64,000 nucleotides of DNA from Chrysogorgia sp. JL179-B06 (Eukaryota; Cnidaria; Anthozoa; Scleralcyonacea; Chrysogorgiidae), in assembly GCA_035772405.1 (NCBI GenBank), contig JAYKKM010000118.1:808501-872500 (forward strand). The letters run 5' to 3'. Made by a program: the position numbers and the translations under genes. Below the pieces are notes generated by a model. It saw only the letters and a program-made list of their open reading frames with translations, did not search any database and was not told the origin of the DNA. Below, piece after piece: positions 1 to 9,200 of the stretch; positions within the stretch are counted from its first letter, which is position 1; each line of letters starts with the position of its first letter.

Positions 1-223
1 TTTGGTTCGATCTGGCATACCTCACGACCTACGTGGCAAGATGTGGCTTAAATTCATCAACAGTCATGTTCAATCTATAAAACGTGTGTCAGGAAAAGGA
101 TATTACGAGCGATTACTTGTAGTAAATAAAGACAAAGCCTCTCCTGCTGTTAAACAAATTGGTTTAGACTTGTTAAGGACACTTCCAAGCAATAAATATT
201 ACGACAAAAAAGGTGCGGGCGGG
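1..223 (+). CDS. TBC1D2: TBC1D2-like exon a (partial, open at window start)
   Basis: The reading frame starts at base 2 and the exon ends in phase 0 at a GGG|GTAAGT donor. It encodes the start of the TBC domain: GIPHDLRGKMW, then KQIGLDLLRTLPSNKYY with the arginine finger. The 5' splice site lies outside the window. Confidence 0.88.
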
Positions 224-3200
224 GTAAGTACTGTACACTCTGAAAAAATAGGTACGTAATGCGTACATGTCTCTGCTAATACTCATTATTATACATTCAA
301 ACTTCATTCTCGTTTCTTATTGGTCAATGTCTGGCAGCTGTGACGTCATTTTCGTCGAATACTAACTGCTTATTGACCGAGCGCGAGGTCTGTACAGTGA
401 AATATCGGACCGATGTTTTTATAGTACGGACCGAGCGAGCGAAGCGAGCCGAGGTCCGTGCATAAAAACAGAGGTCCGATATTTCACTGTACAGACCGAA
501 CAAGCGAGGTCAATAAGCAGTTTATTATATGGCCTAGACAAGAATTTTTTCAAAGCCTTTGTATTTGTAGAACTATTTATCCGAGTTTCGCTTGCCTTCC
601 GCTTACCGAGCATTTGGTTGGCTTCTCTATTTTCATTACATGGTTTTGCTTTACACACACAAAAATATAAAAATTTATTCTCTGGATTCCAGAGAGTATT
701 TGGCTCGTATTCATCGCCGTCAAGTTTACGTGCATCTATAAAGAATTTGCACAGCAAGTGATTTAATTCTTCGGGAGCAAGACATTCAATCTTTACGTTT
801 TCCTTGTTTATTTTTTCAAGATAACGATAAAAAGATTTCATGTCGCTGGCGGTTTTCTTTAGTGTGTTCGCACTCTGTTGTTCTTTAATAAAATTCTCGA
901 TTTCTTGCTGACTATTTGATTCATGTTGGATTTCGTTGTTGTTTTCCTCCATACTTTCAAGTTTGTCAACGGTTTGAATTTCTAGGGCATTACCACCTTG
1001 CGTAATGCCCGACAATTTCCCGCTCAGGTCATTACGGCTTTTTCCGGACCGCAAATTAACCAATCAGCGTCCGTCATTTTGCTCAGCCATATAATAATAT
1101 TACTTATTGGATTCCTCTGAGCCCAATATTACAAAATATTTAAGTCGAGAATTCAATATTGGGCGAGACCGAAGGTCGAGCCTAATATTCCAAATCGAGA
1201 CTTAAATATTTTGTAATATTGGGCGAAGATGAATCCAATAAGTGTTTTATTATATCGAACAATTCAACAAAATATCTTAACACAAAGATGTTTCTTCGCA
1301 CGTAAACAGTCAAAAGGTTACTTGTCAATAATAAGTCAAAAGGTTACTGGTCAAAGAATAATAAAAAGACTCGAAATAACACATCACGTTCCGCGAGAGG
1401 GTACTTTTTCAACCAATGAAATTTCGATTTAGATAAAAGGCAACGCGAGTGACGTTGCTTTGCACGTGAACAGCCCGTGTAAACAGTCCAAAGGTTGCTG
1501 CCCAATATGTAGCTGCCCTACATCGTAAAATATTGAGATATCACGTGATGCTAATAGAGACAGTTGATTGGTGGGTTATATGTGAGGGTATAATAATGTG
1601 AATTATTGGACGAGGTTGAGCAAAATATCGTGTATGTCCGTGGAAGGCAGGTCAATTATTCCGAGTTCAATAATTGTTTTATCATTCAATTTATTTTTTC
1701 TAGCAAGATCTATATATATATATATATATATATGGTCATCAATAATTTATTTGGTCAGCAATAAGGAAGCTAGTATACCGAATTCAGTGAACATTTTATT
1801 CTTAGTGGCGACAGTTTACTGAAATAAACAAGCAATAAATAAATAAGTTGTTTTATCAATAAATAGTGTGACTTGAAAACACAGGAATCCCAACCAATGA
1901 AGCTTTGGTGTAAAGGTGTCCATTCCTTTTTTCGCTTCCGCGTAGAACTTTCTTACAACAGCTGCAAACTTGATTTTCGATAACACTAGCTCATCTTCTT
2001 CCAATTTTCTTTCATTTATGTATTGGCGAAATACATTGAAAGTAAACACGACAAGTCGTTTTGCGACATCTCGGCAAAACGAGCCATGAAGTTACAGTTG
2101 TCGAGAGCATTAACGCGCATGAGTATTTGCAGCAGAGCAACGTTGCTCAGTAATGCGCATGTGCAGCTCGTTATTTGTACGCAGTTATTTGCAGCTGACG
2201 TAGCCAATCATAATCAAGAGAAAAATAAATTGAATGATAATGTGAATTATTGGACGGAGGTGTCCAAAAAAATTATTGGATGTTGATGACGTCACTACCT
2301 CAAAGCGCGCCAAAATAACAAAATGGCTTGCAGTAGATTTGCCTCTGTTGACGAAGACAACAGTGACGACGAAGACAACAGTGACGACAACGATGAAGAC
2401 AACAGTGACGACATGTATTGTATTCGGCAATTACGTATGATATCAAGAATTGTTCAGACCTCGGTCAATCTTATCCGCCTCATCCTTCGGAAGATAACAT
2501 TGACCTCAGTCTAGATTATTCTTGATATCATGCGTAAGCCTCATTTGTTTATTAACAGCACATTACTGATAACATCAGAATGGATAATAGGTCCGCGGAA
2601 TGCGTACATGTGCTGCCGCAAAAAGGTAGAAGGGATGATTCTGAATGAACTTATATCTACAGCTCAGTTAGTATTTTGTGCGCGAGCTGTATAATGTGAT
2701 GTCAAAATTGTTTATATCGAACGCGAACGCTACCTAGATCGACATTGTCGTTTACTCTCGTGAATGTTAATATGTTAAAGTGCCTATTTCACGTTTGGGG
2801 ATTTTACATATCCGTAAAATTTGGGTCTTCCTGATCAAAATCATATATCTTGTCAGCCGAAAATTTCAACTTCATGGAGTTTTTCACTGTGAAAGTTATC
2901 GGATGTGATGTCACAAGAGATATTCCAAACCAGTTTTCTTTTGTTACTTGCCACAAAAATGCCTTTTGTGACATCACATCCGATAACTTTCACAGCAAAA
3001 AACTCCACAAAGATGAAATTTTCGGCTCACAAGATATATTATAATTTTGCTCAGGAAGACACAAATATTAGGAATATGTAATAATGAAATTGAACAGTCG
3101 AACTACAACATCCTGTCTGCATGTTCATGCTATTGATGAATTAATGATGCTAACTAGGAAGATTCTTAAAAGCATTATTGAGAGAATATTTTTCACCTAA

Positions 3201-6200
3201 TTGTAAACTGAAATGATCCGGAACGTGCGCAACTACGAGAGTTTTCTTGTGATGTAACTATCCCCTTTGTTGATATGCTTTTATGTATAGATTGATCAGT
3301 TACGCCGTGTCTTATTAGCTTACAGTTGGCATAATCCAGATATTGGCTATTGCCAGGTTGGTATGACCTTACAGTTTTATTTTTTTTGTAGTATTATTTT
3401 AATTTAAAATTTTGAATTCAATTTTTCGGCATTAAATTTTAATTTCGGGAAAAATACCATAATTCAATTTATTTTTCATGCTTACCTTATCTTTGTTTTA
3501 GGGCTTAAATCGTCTTGCAGCCATTGCCTTACTTTATCTGGGTGAAGAGGACTCATTTTGGTATGTTTCATTTTTTGTTAAACAAATCATTCTCAGCGTA
3601 ATTTATCCGAAAATTGAATAATTTTACAAAATTTCAATATCAAACGCCAGAGGTATGCTGTTTGAAACAAGCCATATTTCTTTTATCTTAGGACTGTGGT
3701 GTGTCTTGTTGAATTTGTGATGCCGAAGGACTATTATAGTAACACATTGATTGCATCTCAATGTGACCAGGTTGGTAGCTACATGATCTGGGACAGTTGC
3801 TTAAAAGGCGATTAACACTAATCCTACATTTGATAATGTAATTGACTGTTTATTTTGATTAGTCCCTTGTATTATTCTATAAATGCCTTTATTTTACGCA
3901 TGACAACATTACTGCATTCTGATTCACTCTATATATGGATTCGTTTTTGCATCTGCGTAGCAGAGCGCTATGTTATCGACCGAGATGTTCGTTTGTAGGA
4001 TGCTTTCGTTCACCTCGTCACTTTACGTCATATCTGCTGACAAATCCACAGTACCCCAAGCTCATGTCGTAATTTATATGATTTTTTTTTATATTTCTAA
4101 AAGACTAACAATGCTAGAATGTTGCCGTAAATTTAGAGAATTTTTAAAGAATCTAATTCGGTTTTTGATCAGAAAGTTTGTAACGGAAAACAAGACGGGG
4201 TAGGGTGATTGAAGGTTGCAACCGCATTGCCCCCTCCGCCAGTTATGCCACCCCTGATATATCGTTATACTGTACGGTCATTGTCTTCATCCAATTTTCA
4301 CTTCAACAGCAGACGCATGTACGCACTGCGTACCTATTCTTTTACGTTCAGAGAGTCTTGAAAGATATATTAACAGAGAAAAGTCCAAAAGTTAGTGAAC
4401 ACTTGGACAAGTTAAAGTAAGTTGCATTATCTAGACACGCTGTATAATATACTTTGCTTATATAAGACGGGCAGTTATGCTGCCTTTGCAGAGCTTTAGC
4501 AAACCAAAGAATTGTGGCGAAAATGTTCTCAGTGATGTTGTGTGTAGTAACGTCATTGTTGTCGTGGTTACTCTTGCCAAGAAAGTCGACTAGAAACATT
4601 TTTCGACAGACTTTTATATCAACTTAGAAATAAAGGTGCTCGGGTTAGGTCTCAAGAATAGTTTACTTTCAACATTCCTAGAATATCCCATTAACCACGT
4701 AAAACCATGAATACATTCACGTCCGCCATAGATATTGTAGGCAGTGCACACACCACTGCGCACAGCTAAACTATTATATCTTTGTACTATATAATTACAA
4801 CATTATATATTGTGTTAATATACACACTGTGAATGTGGGAGAGCTTGGAGTAGACAGACGATGCATGGACGATCGTCAAGCTCGTATCCTCAGAAAAATG
4901 ATTCTGAGTCCCGGACAGGAATCGAACCTGTAACCTGCCGGTGAGACGCTCTAATCAATTGAGCTACATTATATATTATTTATTTATTTTGTATATAGCC
5001 TCAATGGCGTAACAGAGGTAGACGGGGCCCTTGTCTTGGGTCTGGGGCCCCATGAAGGCTCGTCTATAACTTCTATATTATCACTATACAGTACAATGTT
5101 AAACAATCGTGAATACCTAGACATCTATATATTCCTTCCTCCTCCAGTTAACGTTGGCAAATCGGTAAATCAGCTCTTTCTTATCAACTGAAGGTCAATC
5201 TCAGGACATTAAAGATTCTTCACCATAAATCGCAGATTCACAGGAGGCCGGGGGTCCGCGAGAGTCCCCGTAAATTAGTTCTGACTTACAAATATGATGA
5301 TGAAATATATGTCAGTAATGTCGATGTTAAGCCGTAATTTTTCATTATAATCTTCCACTCCATTTTTGGCAGGAGCCCCACTGGGTCGGGGGCCCTTAGT
5401 TCCCGACCTAACCCTACCTAATGATCGTTACGCCCCACTGTATAGCCTATAACTAATCAACGTGCAAATAAAAGATTGATTGATTGATTGATTGATTGAT
5501 TGTGTCACCATCACATTTTGTACTCAAATGAGCAATGATTACAACTTTATCACGTCAGTATGAAGTCAAATCTAAACCACCCTATTATATAAACTGAAGG
5601 AATGAGACTGCAACCGTTATTCTTTTGTAGGATCGATTTGTCTTTGGTAACATTTAATTGGTTTTTGACAGCATTTGTTGACAGTGTTCAGATTGAGGTT
5701 TGTTAAATAACAATATTTAAAAACTTAATTTACATTATAACCTGATAAAATATACCATATAAATACTCATAAATTATTGTCATGATCGCGCTTGTCTGTG
5801 TACAGGTGGCTTTGTCCATTGTCCTATAATTGTAATCTATTTATATTTTACTTTAATGTAGATTGTCCTTCGAATTTGGGACTCTCTACTGTATGAAGGA
5901 TCAAAGGTAACATTGTTTTTATAGCTGTGTTTTTTGTCCTGGTATTCTTTGTCTTATCGTGTTTGTTTAGAGAGATAGATTTTAATAAGACAAATTACTT
6001 TGCAGCCGCAGAGGCTGAATTGCGTAATTTACAATGTTGTAATATAGTAATATAATAGGAATTAAAAATATAAGAATCTAACATATAAATAAATATATAA
6101 CAAACTATATTAATAGTATCACTGTAAATGATAACACAGATGGTAAAAGTTCGAAGCCTACACATAGAAGGAATAAAAGTTTGTTTAAAACGATTTGTTT

Positions 6201-9200
6201 TGAATGTTGGCAAGCTGAACTTCCTATTACGTCTGAGATTGTACTTGGGTGCGTGCTTTGCTGGTAAGAGGAAATTTAACCTGTGAGTCGCTGTATTTGT
6301 TATAGAGTTGAATAGTTTATCACACATATCTTCGCGTCTTTTATACAAAGTACATATGTTAAACTTGTCAACATTGCTCTGGTAAGACACTGTCGGTGAA
6401 ATGATACTGAGAGCAACTTTTGCACTCGTTCCTGATCGTTGTTAAGCTAATTCGGAAGTGAATAATGGAAGACGGTGGCACAGTATTCAAGGCAGGTCTA
6501 ATGCAAATACAATATAAATTCACTATCTCATTTGCTGGAACATTGGCGCGCTTTAGTAGCACAAGAAAATAGAGGCGCTTGTTAGCTTTCTTGATTACTT
6601 CGTCGAGGTGGTGTTTCCACTGAAGATTATTTGAAAGGGTAACGCCCAAGATCTTAGCATGGGTGACAATAGGTAATTCCTTTCCATTTACAGTAATTGG
6701 GTCAAAAACATGCTTATTGTTTTTGAAGTCAATAACGAGTTCCTTACATTTAGCCACATTCAGTTGGTGTTTGTTGCTAATTAACTTTTAACTAACTTTT
6801 AATAACAGATACTCAAGCCTGGAAATAATTATTTTCGCTGTACCTGTCAGAATGACCAGCACAAATGAATTTGTAACGGACATACAAAAATTTGTATCTG
6901 TCACGGTACAACTTAGCGTAACATCTCAAAACTTAGCGTAACGTCTCTAAACCTAGCGTTACGTCTCATAACTTAGCGCAATGTCTTAAAACCCAGCGTA
7001 ACGTCTCATAACATAACATAACACAATATCTCCAAACTTAGCGTAACATCTCATAACTTAGCGCAATGTCTCCAAAGGTTAATGTCTCCAAACTTAGCGT
7101 TACGTCTCTTAACTTAGCGCAATGTCTTAAAACTTAGTGTAACGTCTCCAGACTTAGCGTAACGTCTCATAACATAACACAATATCTCCAAACTTAGCGT
7201 AACGTCTCATAACTTAGCGCAATGTCTCCAAAGCTTAATGTCTCCAGACTTAGCGTAACGTCTCATAACATAACATAACACAATTGACAATACATGTATC
7301 TCCAAACTTAGCGTAACGTCTCATAACTTAGCGCAATGTCTCCAAAGCTTAATGTCTCCAAAGCTTAATGTCTCCAAAGCTTAATGTCTCCAAACTTAGC
7401 GCAATGCCTCCAAATTTAGCGCAATGTCTCCAAACTTAGCGCAATGTCTCCAAACTTAGCGTAATGACTCTCATTGAGATTGTACAGGGGGAATACGCAT
7501 GCTGCGTATTTGTGGGGATGAAGTGCTCCCAAAGGTCACCCTCAACCCCATAGACTCATACGAATTGATGGAAATATAATTAGTCGAAAGTAGGAAATGT
7601 CCAATCGGGGATTATTACCCCTTGGACATTTTAGGATGCCCTTGGGGATCATTACCCCTTGAGCAAAGTCATACTTGGGGATTATTACCCCTATGACTGC
7701 AGTCCTACTTGGGGATTATTACCCCTAGGATATTAGACTAGAGTCCTACTTGGGGATTATTACCCCTAGGACAACTAAGACTGTAACGTTGAGTTGTTGG
7801 GATGAGGTCTGACCACAGTTTTTACCAGTCGGAGTACTTCTCCCCGAACCCTTCTCCCACAAAACATTGTGTGTGTGTCATAGCAGTTTTCTTCGTTCTC
7901 GCGATGATTGCGCACAACGCATTGGATTATTAATACAATACAAAATCTAAAGCAGAGTCCATTCAACACAAAACATTTTAATTTTCAAAAAAGTTGAGTT
8001 AATCTTCGGACAAGATGAGCATCGGACAAAATGACCGACAGAATTAATATTGTAACTGTTAAATCTCTAGAAATGGGATATTTAGACAATTTACGCTTTA
8101 TTCTCTGACAAGGACCTTCACTCGAAACGTTTTATAGATTGAATCGTACCCAAACATATTTGTGTCTGACTTCAGTTTTAGCCAACAGAGTTTTCTGCTC
8201 GTAGATGCTTATACGTAATGTGTATAAACTTTTAATAACTCTCTGCTCTCGTGTATTTCTTAGATCCTGTTCCGGTTTGTATTAGCCATATTTCGATTGA
8301 ATGAATCAAAGATCTTAGAGATTACAGAACATATGGAAATGTTTACTTTTTTACGAAATATGACATCTAAGCTCACCAACGACGATAGATTATATCAAGT
8401 AAGTATTTGCTGACATTTTTTCCGAAATATTTTTATCCCCGACAGGAATCCAACCTGTAACCTCCTCATTGCCAGTGAGATGATCAGGAAATATTTGAGT
8501 AAAAAGAGTCGTGAGAAGTTGGTGTATGCATTTATAACATCAAAACTTGACAGCTGCAATAGCATCCTTTATGGCTTACCAGAAGTAGCCTGTGTACAGG
8601 CTGGATATACACCTGTAATACAGTCTGTGAAAACTCGCACGATAGCTTGTCGACCCCCCGCTGAGCTACTCAGATCTGAGTAGTAGATTTTGAGTGGTTT
8701 AATAGTCATATGATTCATAATTGTTTATTTGATTGGATTATTTGATCTCACAAGAATTCCCAGAGAACCAATTGTACCTGGAATAAGTCAAGGGTTTGAT
8801 TTGAACAATCAAAATCTACTACTCAGATCTGAGTAGCTCAGCGGGGGGTCGACAAGCTATCGTGCGAGTTTTCACAGACTGTATTACAGGTGTATATTCA
8901 GGCTGTACACAGGCTAACCAGAAGCTGAATTGAGCAAGTTACAGCGAATTCAAAATACAGCTGCTAGACTTGTTGCAAGGGTTAAAAAATCAGAACATAT
9001 CTCCCCTGTGCTTCGTAATCTTCACTGGTTGCCGGTGAGATCAAGGATTGTTTTTAAGATACTAATAATTACTTTCAAAGCTTTACATGGTCAGGCACCT
9101 ATTACTGATTTACTAACTAAATATAAACCTACTCGTACTATCCAAGGCTTTACATGGCCAGGCACCTGTTTATACTCGTGCTTTGAGATCATCTGACCGA

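Noticed and set aside
4905..4972. Functional tRNA gene
   Set aside because: A and B boxes are present, but no paired acceptor stem is visible and a SINE-like body follows; it is better explained as a tRNA-derived SINE.
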